A stretch of 45,433 bases of DNA, taken from the NCBI GenBank assembly GCA_015295805.1, contig DVEF01000105.1, forward strand, positions 1 to 45,433, read 5' to 3'. Positions within the stretch are counted from its first letter, which is position 1; each line of letters opens with the position of its first letter. A model generated the notes under the pieces. The model worked only from the letters and a program-made list of their open reading frames with translations, did not search any database and had not been told where the DNA came from. Made by a program: the position numbers and the translations under genes. Shown here piece after piece: positions 1 through 8,937 of the stretch. The stretch is from Geminocystis sp. M7585_C2015_104. GTDB lineage: Bacteria > Cyanobacteriota > Cyanobacteriia > Cyanobacteriales > Cyanobacteriaceae.

Positions 1-256
1 CACCATAAGCCCTTAATTGCTCAAAGTAAGCAAGAATACAGACTTGCCGGCAAAATGCTAATGCGGTATGTTAACAGGAGGATAACAGCGGTGAACAAGG
101 AAAGGATAATATTAGACAATTTCAAATCTCACAACAGTCAGAAGGTAAAAAGGAAGGCGTGGAAGTTAAATACAGAAAGAAGGAGATGTCAGTAAGTTTT
201 ATCAGATGAGCCAGTGAGATAGAGAAGGCATTCAGGTGTGCTTATGAGGATTCTGA

Positions 257-442
257 GAGGTTATGTTCCATAATTTACGTCATTCAAGAGGGGGTGCCCA
301 TGAATTGAACTATTACCTGCCCCTCTCCAAAGACTTGGGCTATTTGACTGACAGCCAGTTTAAAGCAATGAATAAAGAAATTACCGCAATAATTAGAATG
401 CTAAACTCCCTAATAAACTCTTTGAGAAAAAAAATTAATCCC
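257..442 (+). pseudogene. Remnant of a four-helix-bundle (S23-type) protein
   Basis: The reading frame covers only the C-terminal part of the four-helix-bundle family (relatives of the 23S rRNA intervening-sequence protein). The family signature is visible as AHELNYYLPLSKDLGYL followed by a final helix with RMLNSLINSLRKK. The N-terminal helices, normally about 60 residues with an ANIAEG-type motif, are not found in any frame upstream. The open frame runs on to 562 as proline-rich, non-family sequence. I read this as a truncated relic. Members are often lone accessory genes of unclear function. Confidence 0.6.
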
Positions 443-559
443 CTATACCCTATCCCTTATCCCCTACACCCCTACAAACAAAAAACATCCCCACAAGGGG
501 GAGACAAGGACAAAGCTATGGCACAATTCCCAAAATCGCCAACATTTGGTACTATGTGG

Positions 560-577
560 TAGTAGTAGTAGTAGTAG
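560..577. repeat. (TAG)6 trinucleotide tract
   Basis: Six consecutive TAG units lie in the intergenic space between the four-helix-bundle relic and the 3' end of the isiA-like gene. It codes for nothing visible and may be a slippage-prone microsatellite. Confidence 0.85.
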
Positions 578-648
578 TTAAGTATTGGTACAAGAGAGGG
601 GAAGATTTAAAGCCGCCGCGGGTGGGTCTTTCCCTCAGTTTTTTGTAG

Positions 649-1677
649 TTATACCTGAAGGGAATCCAGAGCCTTTTCTACCCGACGGAAGTCAAATCCC
701 AATGCCCTCAGAGAATGCCAAAGATGTCCTTGGAGGAAGAAGAAGGCCAGGAAGAAATGAGCATTGGCTAACCAGCAACGGGTGGTGTGTTGGCCAAAAG
801 GAAGTTCGATAGTGTCTGCAAAGTAGGGTGCAATGCCCAATTTTACCTCCAAGGCAGGCCCGTAAAACTCCACTGGATAGGCAAGGGTGTTAACAGCACA
901 GAAGTAGGCCGCCACGAAGCCGGCTAGGGCAATGCCCCCCAGGGAGTAGGACAAAATGGCCTCCCCTGAGAAGATAAGCACCCTTCTGGCCCATCCCAAG
1001 GGTGGTACTAGTATATGCCAAACACCGCCGGCTAACAAGAGAATGCCAATATAAATGTGGCCTCCCACCAAATCTTCTAGGTTGTTAATACTGGCAAAGT
1101 GAGTTTGGTAACCATATAGGGTAGCCAGGTTGAGGGTAGGATGTTCTACTATCCGCACTGTCTTCGTAGTAGCATCATACAGTCCCCCCCAATACATGGC
1201 CTTGAAGGCCAATAGAAGGGCTCCCATCCCTAAAAACAGAAGATGATGACCGAGAATCACCCCCAACTTGGCGGGGTCATCCCAGGAGAAATCGAAGGTC
1301 TTTGCCCTTCCCTGGGCGTCTTTTAGGCTTTCTGGGCCCTTGAGGGCGTGGAAGATAGCCCCTGCACCCAAAAAGGCAGAGGAAATCAGATGCAACGAGC
1401 CAACCACAAAATAGGGATAGGTGTCCACAATCTGACCCCCCTCACCAACGCCCCAACCCAGAGTGGCCAGGTGGGGTAGAAGGATTAAACCCTGTTCCCA
1501 CATAGGACGGCTAGTATCAAACCGGGAGATTTCAAAAAGGGTAAAACTCCCCGCCCAGAAGGTAGTCAGTGCTGCCTGTCCCACGTGGGCGGCAATAAAC
1601 AAACCACTCTTATCAGCGAAGCGGGCGTTTCCTGCCCACCAATCGTATTTTACCTCTGTTTTTCCGTATGTTTGCAT
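649..1677 (-). CDS. isiA: CP43-like chlorophyll-binding antenna protein (IsiA/Pcb family)
   Basis: A 342-residue thylakoid membrane protein of the six-helix CP43/IsiA/Pcb family, which binds chlorophyll a and forms extra antenna around photosystem I or II, typically under iron limitation. It has the IsiA-length N-terminus (MQTYG, then WWAGNA and [10 protein letters not shown]), chlorophyll-ligand histidines spread over the helices ([29 protein letters not shown]), and the C-terminal [20 protein letters not shown] typical of both CP43 and IsiA. It lacks the large lumenal loop E of true PsbC. From memory, residues about 60-220 look closer to PsbC than Synechocystis IsiA does, so it may belong to a Pcb/CP43-prime side branch rather than classical IsiA. 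No isiB flavodoxin gene follows. A Fur-like site overlaps its predicted promoter. The family is certain; the exact subfamily is not. Confidence 0.85.
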   Translation of the reverse strand: MQTYGKTEVKYDWWAGNARFADKSGLFIAAHVGQAALTTFWAGSFTLFEISRFDTSRPMWEQGLILLPHLATLGWGVGEGGQIVDTYPYFVVGSLHLISSAFLGAGAIFHALKGPESLKDAQGRAKTFDFSWDDPAKLGVILGHHLLFLGMGALLLAFKAMYWGGLYDATTKTVRIVEHPTLNLATLYGYQTHFASINNLEDLVGGHIYIGILLLAGGVWHILVPPLGWARRVLIFSGEAILSYSLGGIALAGFVAAYFCAVNTLAYPVEFYGPALEVKLGIAPYFADTIELPFGQHTTRCWLANAHFFLAFFFLQGHLWHSLRALGFDFRRVEKALDSLQV

Positions 1678-1722
1678 TGCCTTTTGGCTTTCCTCCGCAA
1701 ACTTAGAATTTTTCTCAACAAG

Positions 1723-1760
1723 CCTAATGATAATTTATAACATTTGCTATTTATTTTCAA
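1723..1760 (-). promoter_or_regulatory. Candidate isiA promoter with Fur-box-like site
   Basis: On the minus strand a TTGAAA hexamer (plus positions 1755-1760) is followed after 15 bp by TATAAA (1734-1739). The decamer TAATGATAAT (plus strand, 1725-1734) matches the core of the Fur consensus GATAATGATAATCATTATC and touches the -10 box, so bound Fur would block transcription. The start codon at 1677 has an AGGA-type ribosome site. The 15 bp spacer is short, so the exact -35/-10 pair is uncertain. Confidence 0.45.
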
Positions 1761-1971
1761 CTAATTTATGTAAATTTTTGTTAAACTTGATTAGAAAATG
1801 GGGCCTATGTGCAGGTTTCATAGGAGTAATAACCTGATAGGTTCAGTATTTTCCTGTATAAAATTGCAATAAGGTTGCCAAAATAATGAAATAAATATGC
1901 ATTAATAGAGGCGAGGCATTAAGGGCGGACAAGGCTTATAATCATAAAAGGGAGAGAAAAAACAAGAAACT

Positions 1972-2589
1972 ATGTCCAGTGGTGGGAAGAGAGTAAATAA
2001 CAGTCCTATACAACAGAGGCCTGTGGATTGCAAGGTGGGCAGTTTGGCAGAATTGAGGCAGTTGTTGTGGGAGGAGGGAATTGAGACAAGTCAGTGGAGT
2101 CATCAACAGGGAAATAAGACAATAGAAGACTTATGGCGGGAAATCAGTATAGGAGAATCTTATTTGAAGAGGGTAGAGGGAAAATTAACCAGACTATTGC
2201 GAGTTAGTGCCGTAGAGGTTATATTTACCCTGGGGGAGCGTCGTTTTCAACTGGTGGAAGACAAACAAATTTTCCTCAACAGCGGCATCGTTCGCCAAAG
2301 AGAGTTGAATGTGATTACAGAAAAAATACGCGGTCGCGAAAATCCCCTTTCTGCCGCCTATAGAGGGTTGATGGAGGAGGTGAATTTGAAAGTAACCACC
2401 CCCCTTAACTTTCTGGGAGAAACCTACTGGCAAAAAATTTCTCCTAGCTATCCCCATCTTTCCAGTCTCTACCAAGTATTCCACTATCAGGCCATTCTGG
2501 GGGAGAGGGAATTAATAACAGTTCGTTTTTCCGAGTACCGAGAACAGGAGAATATTCTCAGTCTATTCACCCTTAAACCCCTCCACTAA
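1972..2589 (+). CDS. Conserved hypothetical protein with degenerate Nudix-like box
   Basis: A 205-residue soluble protein. Residues 120-139 resemble a Nudix box (NPLSAAYRGLMEEVNL), but the canonical REUxEExGU has become R131-G-L-M-E135-E136-V-N138-L: the first catalytic Glu after Arg and the Gly are replaced, and the upstream GX5E is not evident. The flanking segments have the beta-rich pattern of a Nudix fold (VEVIFTLGERRFQLVEDKQ). It is probably a non-canonical or inactive Nudix relative, perhaps a ligand-binding protein; this is inference. A TATAAT hexamer at 1937-1942 and the purine-rich run before ATG fit a promoter and ribosome site for this gene alone. It is divergent from isiA. Confidence 0.6.
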   Translation: MSSGGKRVNNSPIQQRPVDCKVGSLAELRQLLWEEGIETSQWSHQQGNKTIEDLWREISIGESYLKRVEGKLTRLLRVSAVEVIFTLGERRFQLVEDKQIFLNSGIVRQRELNVITEKIRGRENPLSAAYRGLMEEVNLKVTTPLNFLGETYWQKISPSYPHLSSLYQVFHYQAILGERELITVRFSEYREQENILSLFTLKPLH

Positions 2590-2621
2590 AAATCAGAGAT
2601 TTAACATTTTGTAACAAAGTG

Positions 2622-2652
2622 TTGATAATTTATCGCAACAAACCCTTATACT
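2622..2652 (+). promoter_or_regulatory. Possible hemH promoter
   Basis: TTGATA (2622-2627) and TATACT (2647-2652), separated by 19 bp, lie 140 bp before the hemH start. The spacer is longer than the usual 17 bp, so this is only a candidate. The hemH frame stays open upstream to about 2691 without a usual start codon. Confidence 0.3.
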
Positions 2653-2792
2653 GAAGATTAGGTCTGAGGGTCAATGTAAGGAGCAATCCCATTGTACAAC
2701 TCAGTCAAGAAAACCCCAAAGAGGAAGCCAACAGGTTAACAGATATTGTTACACTAAGTAAAGAAAATTTAAGGATAATTTTTATAGATACC

Positions 2793-3956
2793 ATGGGTCG
2801 TACAGGAGTATTATTGTTAAACCTAGGTGGGCCAGAAAAACTAGAGGATGTACGTCCTTTCTTGTACAATCTATTTTCTGACCCAGAGATAATTCGTCTG
2901 CCCTTCCCCTGGCTACAAAAACCCCTGGCTTGGTTAATAGCCACCCTACGCTGCAAAAAATCGGAAGCCAACTATCTACGTATTGGGGGGGGCTCACCCC
3001 TGTTGCGAATCACCAATGCCCAGGCAGAGGCTTTACAAGCTAAATTGGCGGCCATGGGGGCAGATATAAATGTGTATGTAGGGATGCGTTACTGGCACCC
3101 CTTTACAGAAGAAGCCATTGCCAGGATTAAAGAGGATGGCATTGAGAGGTTGGTAATTCTACCATTGTACCCTCAGTTCTCCATAAGTACCAGTGGCTCT
3201 AGTTTTCGTCTCTTGGAACAGTTGTGGAAACAAGATCCCCAACTACAGAAGATACAATACACCATTATCCCCTCCTGGTATGACCATCCCGGCTATCTGT
3301 CTGCCATGGCGGATTTAATCAAACAGGAGTTGGAACAGTTTGAACATCCAGAAAGGGTACATATCTTCTTTAGCGCCCATGGTGTCCCAAAAACCTATGT
3401 TACCGAAGCGGGAGATCCCTATCAAGTAGAAATCGAAGAATGTACTCAGTTGATCATGAAAACCCTTAACACTGGCAATCCCTACACCCTCGCCTATCAG
3501 AGTAGGGTGGGGCCAGTAGAATGGTTGAAACCCTATACAGAAGACGCCCTGGCGGAATTAGGCAGACAGAAGGTCAAGGACTTACTGGTGGTGCCTATCA
3601 GTTTTGTATCGGAACATATTGAAACCCTACAGGAGATTGATTTAGAATACAGAGAGTTGGCTGAAGAAGTAGGCATAACCAACTTCAAACGAGTTCCCGC
3701 CCTTAACACTCATCCCCTGTTCATTGAGGCTTTGAGCGACTTAACCCTAACCGCCCTATCCAAGCCACCTCTGCATTTCCACCACCTTACCCGCCCCAAG
3801 AAAAATATGAGGCTGTACCCCCCCGAAAAATGGGAATGGGGTTTGACCTCCATGGCAGAGGTGTGGAATGGGCGTTTAGCTATGCTAGGCTTTTTAGCAC
3901 TACTGTTGGAACTAATTAGTGGACATGGTCCCTTACACCTTGTGGGCTTGTTGTAG
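2793..3956 (+). CDS. hemH: Ferrochelatase with C-terminal Cab/Hlip-like helix
   Basis: A 387-residue protoheme ferrolyase that inserts Fe2+ into protoporphyrin IX, the last step of heme synthesis for cytochromes and phycobilins. Family landmarks are the start [24 protein letters not shown], the [14 protein letters not shown] motif, the catalytic-histidine segment [27 protein letters not shown] and [14 protein letters not shown]. After about residue 325 comes a linker and a transmembrane Cab segment ([19 protein letters not shown]) that can bind chlorophyll and is typical of cyanobacterial and plastid ferrochelatase II. In Synechocystis this domain is known to affect regulation and dimerisation. 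The start agrees with the family. The gene converges with the CDF transporter, with 3 bp between stop codons. Confidence 0.97.
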   Translation: MGRTGVLLLNLGGPEKLEDVRPFLYNLFSDPEIIRLPFPWLQKPLAWLIATLRCKKSEANYLRIGGGSPLLRITNAQAEALQAKLAAMGADINVYVGMRYWHPFTEEAIARIKEDGIERLVILPLYPQFSISTSGSSFRLLEQLWKQDPQLQKIQYTIIPSWYDHPGYLSAMADLIKQELEQFEHPERVHIFFSAHGVPKTYVTEAGDPYQVEIEECTQLIMKTLNTGNPYTLAYQSRVGPVEWLKPYTEDALAELGRQKVKDLLVVPISFVSEHIETLQEIDLEYRELAEEVGITNFKRVPALNTHPLFIEALSDLTLTALSKPPLHFHHLTRPKKNMRLYPPEKWEWGLTSMAEVWNGRLAMLGFLALLLELISGHGPLHLVGLL

Positions 3957-3959
3957 TGT

Positions 3960-4871
3960 TCAAGAGACACTGATTTGTGCCGACTCATATCCCGGGGGTT
4001 CAATGTGAATGACAATCCTCACCGGTGCGAATCTCTCTTCTAGTCTTCTTTCCACCTCTTCTGTGATGTCATGGGCGGTTTTTACGTCTTCTTTGTCTAC
4101 AATTAGATGCATTTCAATAAACACCTGTCTGCCTAACAATCCTCTGGAGGTGATGTCATGACAGTTTACCACTCCTGGCACTGTCATCACAATCTCGTGA
4201 ATCAACTCAGGGGCAATGGCCGCCTCGTCCACCAACCAGGGGAGATTACGACGTAAAACCTCCCAGGCACTTTTAATCACCAATACAGCCACTGGGAAAG
4301 CCAACAAAACATCCAGGTATTTCAACCATGGCATGTTAAGACTATCCGACTGCCACACCCCTATCAGTCCCAACAGCACCATTATTGTAATCCATACGTC
4401 ACTCATTGTGTGATAGGCGTCAGCAATCAGAATCTCACTGCCTATTTTTCTTCCCACGTGCCCCTCATAATAAGCTACAAATATATTTACCCCCAGCACT
4501 ATAAGTAACACCCATAATTGTTCCCCGCTTATAGTTACCTTACCTGTGCCGAAGAATAACCTTTCAAGGGCACTACTGACGATTTCAAAACAGGCAATAC
4601 CCAGGAAGGCGGCAATACCCAATGCCCCCACCGCCTCGAATTTTTGATGTCCATAGGGGTGTTCCTTGTCTGGTTTTGGCGACGACATTTGGTTTGTCAC
4701 CAACCCCAGAATGTTATTGGCACTGTCCGTCACACTATGTAACGCGTCTGCTTGCAAACTTAGTGAGCCCGTAAGTATCCCCACTGTTGCTTTTATAATC
4801 AAAACCAATATATTAAGCCACAGAGTTATAATCAGAACTTTTCTAGTGTGATGACGGTTATCCCTTATCAT
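3960..4871 (-). CDS. Cation diffusion facilitator transporter (probably Zn2+ efflux)
   Basis: A 303-residue CDF-family protein that exports divalent metal by proton exchange. It has the family's six helices plus a C-terminal cytoplasmic ferredoxin-like domain (about 210-300, ending VRIVIHIEP). Metal-site residues are visible: H45 and D49 in TM2 (ALHSVTDSANN) and H154 and D158 in TM5 (DAYHTMSDVW). An HxxxD pair in both helices is the pattern of Zn-selecting members such as ZitB/ZnT, whereas FieF has D instead of H in TM2. Zinc is therefore inferred as substrate. HPYGHQKFE follows TM2 as usual. The gene is monocistronic, with its 3' end almost touching hemH. Confidence 0.9.
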   Translation of the reverse strand: MIRDNRHHTRKVLIITLWLNILVLIIKATVGILTGSLSLQADALHSVTDSANNILGLVTNQMSSPKPDKEHPYGHQKFEAVGALGIAAFLGIACFEIVSSALERLFFGTGKVTISGEQLWVLLIVLGVNIFVAYYEGHVGRKIGSEILIADAYHTMSDVWITIMVLLGLIGVWQSDSLNMPWLKYLDVLLAFPVAVLVIKSAWEVLRRNLPWLVDEAAIAPELIHEIVMTVPGVVNCHDITSRGLLGRQVFIEMHLIVDKEDVKTAHDITEEVERRLEERFAPVRIVIHIEPPGYESAQISVS

Positions 4872-5165
4872 TTCTCATTTCCCCTCCTACCCAATCAACA
4901 CTTTCTTATATAATGTCATAAATTCTGCAAAAAATGGCCTTTATGTTAACAATTAATTATCCCTATTTGATGGTATCTATAATCATTTTTAATCTCATAA
5001 AACGCCATTTGATAATATTTAGCGTTGAATTTTTTATAGTGTTATTTAACCCTTTTCCCTTTTCCTTATTCTCAAAAGAGCCCCACCAGGATTGTGTAGT
5101 AAAGAAAAATGGGTATATCCGGGCTATAATTGAAAAAAAATATCACCTGAAAGTCATAGACATTT
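4872..5165. other. AT-rich intergenic region
   Basis: About 290 bp between the divergent CDF gene and the DndD unit. It contains a 79-codon open frame (4934-5173) starting with a hydrophobic stretch, but that frame resembles no family I know, overlaps the next start codon and has AT-run composition. I treat the region as promoter space for both neighbours. Confidence 0.5.
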
Positions 5166-5345
5166 ATGAATGAAAACACTCCTGACAAACTGGATGACAT
5201 CACTACGCCCATTTGGGAAGCCCCCCCCCACATCCGTAATATTGTCCAACAAGTCTTGCAGTTAGAGAAAATGAGGATAAGCCAAAAAAATCTCCGCTAC
5301 ATCAACGAGGATGTGGTTAAAATAATCAAACAAAATATTCAGTAA
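5166..5345 (+). CDS. 59-residue hypothetical protein paired with DndD-like ATPase
   Basis: ATG at 5166 opens a 59-codon frame ending TAA at 5343-5345. The product is small and charged: an acidic N-terminus (MNENTPDKLDDI), a short proline segment (WEAPPHIRN), then a probable helix (IVQQVLQLEKMRIS) and a basic C-terminal helix (NEDVVKIIKQNIQ). I do not recognise it. It is not the roughly 110-residue DndE. The dndD-like gene starts 40 bp downstream on the same strand, so the two probably form an operon and the small protein may be a partner or regulator of the ATPase. Codon content (few rare stops, coherent amphipathic helices) supports coding. Confidence 0.6.
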   Translation: MNENTPDKLDDITTPIWEAPPHIRNIVQQVLQLEKMRISQKNLRYINEDVVKIIKQNIQ

Positions 5346-5385
5346 TCTTGCCTTCCACCTCCCCTATTCCTAAACAATATGTGAT

Positions 5386-7449
5386 ATGAAAATTATTAGC
5401 CTACAGCTAGCAAACTTTCGTCAGTTTTATGGAAAAACGCCCATAATAAGATTTAGTGAAGGTAAGAAAAACACCACAGTGATTTATGGAAGCAATGGTG
5501 CGGGGAAAACTACTATTCTCAACGCCTTTATTTGGGCGATGTATGGGAGACACACTCCTTCTTTTACACAGCCCGATTGGCTGGTCAATAAAAGGGCGGT
5601 TGAGGAAGCGGAAATTGGGGCGGCAGTGGAGTGTTGGGTGGAGATAATTTTTGAACACGAATACAAAACCTATCAGTTAAAAAAGAGATTCTTTGCCAAG
5701 CGAAATTCCTCAGGGGGTGTGGAAACCACTTCTCCCCAGACACTCATGATGGTGGCGGATGAAGAAGGAAAATGGCAGCCACCTTTACAGTCTCCTGAGG
5801 ATATTATCGAACAGATTTTACCCAAGAGTCTTCACGGGTATTTCTTCTTTGACGGGGAACAGATTGAACACTTATTTAGAGATTCTGACAGGGGTAAAAT
5901 AGCTGAAGACACAAAAGAGTTAATAGGCGTCAAGATTCTGGAAAGGGCAATTACCCATCTGAAAAACGCGGAGAAAATCCTGGAACAGGAGTTAAAATCC
6001 TTGGGAGATTTACAGGTTAAAAACCTGCTAAAGGAAAAGGAGGTTAAACAGGAATTGCAACAGAAACTAAGACAACAATTAGGACTATTAGAAGAAAGAC
6101 TAACTCTCCTGACAAGAGAAAGGGAGAAAATTTCCCAGGAGATGTTGCAGATTAGTGCCATAGAAAATCTCCAGAGGTTAAAACAGAGGCTGCTACAAGA
6201 AGAGAGAGAATTAAAAAAGAAACTAAAAGAGAGTCAGGAAGCCATAAAAAGAGAAATTAGTTCTAGAGCATATCTTGTTTTCTTACAGGGGATAATAGCG
6301 GAATTTCAGGAAAAGGTTTCCCTCCTCAAAGGAGAAGGAAAATTCCCTGCAATAGAACCAGAGTTTATAAGAGAGTTGTTGGAGAAAAACCGGTGCATTT
6401 GTGGAAGAGAATTAGAGGAAAATACCCCCCCATACCGAGAGGTAAAAAGATGGCTAGAAACGGAGAGAACATTTCAAAGGGAGGAGATAATAAAACTAGA
6501 AAACCAAGTAGAGAATCAGAAACAAAGATTAGAAGATTTCTGGCAGTCAGTCCACAACTATCAAAAAACAATTGGCAACTTGCGTTATCGTCTAAACCAA
6601 GTGGAACTAGAGTTGGATGAAATCAACGAAAAACTGAGACAACATCCACAGCAGGATATTAAGGAAAAACAGGCACAATTAGACAAATTAGAGACATACA
6701 TTCGCGAGGTAATTTTGAATCAAGGAGAAATAAATCTGCAATTAGAAAACCTAGAAAACGAGTTAAGCCGTTTGGAGAAACAAATAGCAAAACAGGAAAT
6801 AAAGGCAGAAAAACAAAACCTGACCAAGAGGAGAATTGAGGCAACCCGAAAAGCAATCCTATGCATTGCGGAGGTAAAAAAACGCCTAGAAACTCATTTT
6901 AGAGAGGCTTTAGAGAAGAGACTACAGTCCATTTTTGCCTCCATATCCTTCACTCCCTACCAACCACTTCTGAACGAGAATTATGAGTTAAATTTAGTAG
7001 AAAATACCACAGGGGTAACCCTACCTGTAGCCGCCTCCACTGGGGAAAATCAAATTTTAAGCCTCTCCTTCATTGGTGCGGTGATTGACATGGTGAGGGA
7101 ATGGTCAAAACGAAACAGTATTATTACCACAGACGCCAGTGAGTTTCCCATAGTAATGGATTCCCCCTTTGGGAGTTTAGATGAGGTATATCGTCGCCAG
7201 GTGGCCGCGGCTATTCCCCGGCTTGCCAACCAGCTGATTATGTTGGTGACAAAAAGCCAGTGGCGAAACGAAGTAGAAACAGAAATAACCCCCCATCTAG
7301 GTAGGCAATACCTGCTAGTATACAAAACCCCCAAACCCGACTGTCAGGAAGACACCATTACCCTCAATGGATGTCCATATCCTCTAGTAGTTAAAAGCGA
7401 AAACCAGTACGAATATACGGAAATCATCGAAATAGGGAATAACATGTAG
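5386..7449 (+). CDS. dndD: DndD-like / Rad50-type SMC ATPase (orphan)
   Basis: A 687-residue SMC/Rad50-type ATPase closest in layout to DndD of the DNA phosphorothioate (sulfur) modification system. Walker A is GSNGAGKT at residues 35-42, inside an N-terminal half-head with the typical start (LQLANFRQFYGK). Long charged coiled coils follow (about 190-310 and 370-500), separated by a Rad50-like zinc-hook motif, C337-I-C339-G. The C-terminal half-head carries a signature-like segment (VAASTGENQILSLSFI) and Walker B (PIVMDSPFGSLDE, about 588-600). Bona fide Dnd systems place dndD with dndB, dndC and dndE, and none of these is here; only a 59-residue gene precedes it. It may act in defence or repair alone, or with distant partners. 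The ATPase class is secure; a role in phosphorothioation is not. Confidence 0.82.
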   Translation: MKIISLQLANFRQFYGKTPIIRFSEGKKNTTVIYGSNGAGKTTILNAFIWAMYGRHTPSFTQPDWLVNKRAVEEAEIGAAVECWVEIIFEHEYKTYQLKKRFFAKRNSSGGVETTSPQTLMMVADEEGKWQPPLQSPEDIIEQILPKSLHGYFFFDGEQIEHLFRDSDRGKIAEDTKELIGVKILERAITHLKNAEKILEQELKSLGDLQVKNLLKEKEVKQELQQKLRQQLGLLEERLTLLTREREKISQEMLQISAIENLQRLKQRLLQEERELKKKLKESQEAIKREISSRAYLVFLQGIIAEFQEKVSLLKGEGKFPAIEPEFIRELLEKNRCICGRELEENTPPYREVKRWLETERTFQREEIIKLENQVENQKQRLEDFWQSVHNYQKTIGNLRYRLNQVELELDEINEKLRQHPQQDIKEKQAQLDKLETYIREVILNQGEINLQLENLENELSRLEKQIAKQEIKAEKQNLTKRRIEATRKAILCIAEVKKRLETHFREALEKRLQSIFASISFTPYQPLLNENYELNLVENTTGVTLPVAASTGENQILSLSFIGAVIDMVREWSKRNSIITTDASEFPIVMDSPFGSLDEVYRRQVAAAIPRLANQLIMLVTKSQWRNEVETEITPHLGRQYLLVYKTPKPDCQEDTITLNGCPYPLVVKSENQYEYTEIIEIGNNM

Positions 7450-7469
7450 GGGTAGGGGGTGTCCTACCC
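7450..7469. terminator. Hairpin between dndD-like gene and psb34
   Basis: GGGTAGG (7450-7456), a 6-nt loop and CCTACCC (7463-7469) form a perfect 7-bp stem immediately after the dndD-like stop codon. Only a short T-rich stretch follows. It lies between convergent genes and could stop transcription from either side. Confidence 0.55.
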
Positions 7470-7498
7470 TTCTACCATATAAAACCCTACACAGGATT

Positions 7499-7675
7499 TT
7501 AGCTATTAGAGGCATAAAAGGCAATGGCCATCAACCCTGCCACTAGTAGTATGCCAAAGACAGTGAGGACAATATAATTGCGTTTTTCCTTAGCGGTGAG
7601 GGGCTGGGCCTGGTATATTTTGGGTTCATTAGCAAAATTATTCAGTCTCCCTCCATCCTCTGTAGTATAAGGCAT
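7499..7675 (-). CDS. psb34: Photosystem II assembly protein Psb34
   Basis: A 58-residue single-span thylakoid protein. It has the Psb34 (Synechocystis Ssl1498) layout: N-terminal MPYTTEDGGRLNNFANEP, then a short linker with KEKRNY, and one membrane helix (IVLTVFGILLVAGLMAIAF). In family studies Psb34 binds CP47-containing PSII assembly intermediates, at a site that high-light-inducible proteins also use. ATG lies at 7673-7675 and TAA at 7499-7501. The gene is monocistronic and converges with the dndD-like gene across a hairpin. The match is from remembered family sequence, especially the YTTxxGGRLNNFAxEP block. Confidence 0.85.
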   Translation of the reverse strand: MPYTTEDGGRLNNFANEPKIYQAQPLTAKEKRNYIVLTVFGILLVAGLMAIAFYASNS

Positions 7676-8937
7676 TTCCGCTATAACTCCAAATAATTAC
7701 TAACTGGTTATTATAACACTGGTGTATAAGGGGAAAAAGCACTATTAATCGGTATATCTTTAACTCACAAAATAATACAGATTACTATTTGTATAAAATG
7801 AGTAATACTGGATCCAAGAACCTATTGAGGGGAAAACTGATAGCTAATTTTCTCATTTTGTAGGGGGTTGTTAACAAGACAAATTGGCTTGTTATAGATG
7901 AATCATTATTTGTAATAGACCGAGTGGCGGCGTAAAGGAGGAAAATTACAATTCCCTCGGCTTACGGTGTGACAGGGAGAAACGTGCCTGGTTTTAGGGG
8001 ACAATAGTCCATAACTTTTCCATGCCCTGTTGAAAGGGATTGGGGAAGGAGACTAAGGCGAGGGGGATTTGAAAAGAAAAACCGACTGGTTCACTTGGGT
8101 TTATCTACTTAAAATTAAAACCCCCTAAGATTTTAAATAAAAAGAGCTGCGGGGCAGAGAATTTTATATAAGATAGCATTTATATAGGAGCAACTATATA
8201 GAGGATAGGGATTATTTGGAGAAATCACTAAAGAATGTGAATAAAAAGAATGTGAATAATTAGTGAAGTCCGCAAAAAATAGACGAGGATGAAAAATGAG
8301 CCTTTGTTCGTAGTGTGGGGGGGGAATGATGCTAAGAAAGAAACATCAGAAGACACAAAAAACTTATGTACTGATATTCCAGAGGAATTTTGATTCACAA
8401 TCGTCTTGGAGTTGATTATAAAGTCTTATGGGAGGTGGCTTCCCGGAAAATACTAGACCCCATAAACAATAGTAAAAGAAATTTGGGACATAGTATCATA
8501 AGGAAAATAGTGTTTGAGTTATCCCCATGAGCCAATTGGCGTGAACATGGGAACTGGTGGGAAACCAAAGGGGACTTGTCCTAAGGTATAAAAGCCTGCT
8601 AAATTCTGAAGAGGAGATGGTCCATGACCCTTCCAATCCAGACGATACCTCAAGAAAATTGACAAGTATGCCATCGGGGGTTTTTTAGTCTTCTCTGGTC
8701 AAGCTCAGGCCTGCAAATGGGACAAAAAAGACTAGTTTTATACAGATACATAGCATCTAAGTTGGAATTTTAGAAAAATTACCTGTTATAGGCCAGTATC
8801 TAAATGGTAGCCCCCCTAGGGCAGTACTGCTTGTGGTGTGAAACTGTACTACGTCTCTGCCCTCATATTTCCCCCCGGCGTAGGGGGAGTTGGCAAATGT
8901 TAGAGGTAGGCTGATTATATGCATAAGCTTAGACTAA
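7676..8937. other. 1.26-kb gene-poor, decayed region
   Basis: No open frame of useful length or recognisable RNA gene is visible on either strand. Short coding-like stretches occur, for example a plus-strand frame near 8410-8490 reading GVDYKVLWEVASRKILDPI, but stops break them and I could not assign a family. The stretch is AT-rich with scattered G runs and leads into the flippase pseudogene, so it is probably the decayed edge of the polysaccharide locus. Confidence 0.5.

Noticed and set aside
560..577. (TAG)6 as a CRISPR-like or regulatory repeat
   Set aside because: Simple trinucleotide tract without spacers; no direct-repeat array was seen anywhere in the window.
1463..1837. 124-codon plus-strand frame over the isiA 5' region
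   Set aside because: Antisense shadow of the isiA-like gene with no motif of its own.
2691..2792. Upstream extension of hemH (frame open without a start codon)
   Set aside because: Family proteins begin [15 protein letters not shown], which fits ATG 2793; the upstream codons offer no usual start.
4934..5173. 79-codon open frame with hydrophobic start before the DndD unit
   Set aside because: No family resemblance, AT-run composition, and its end overlaps the start of the better-supported 59-residue gene.
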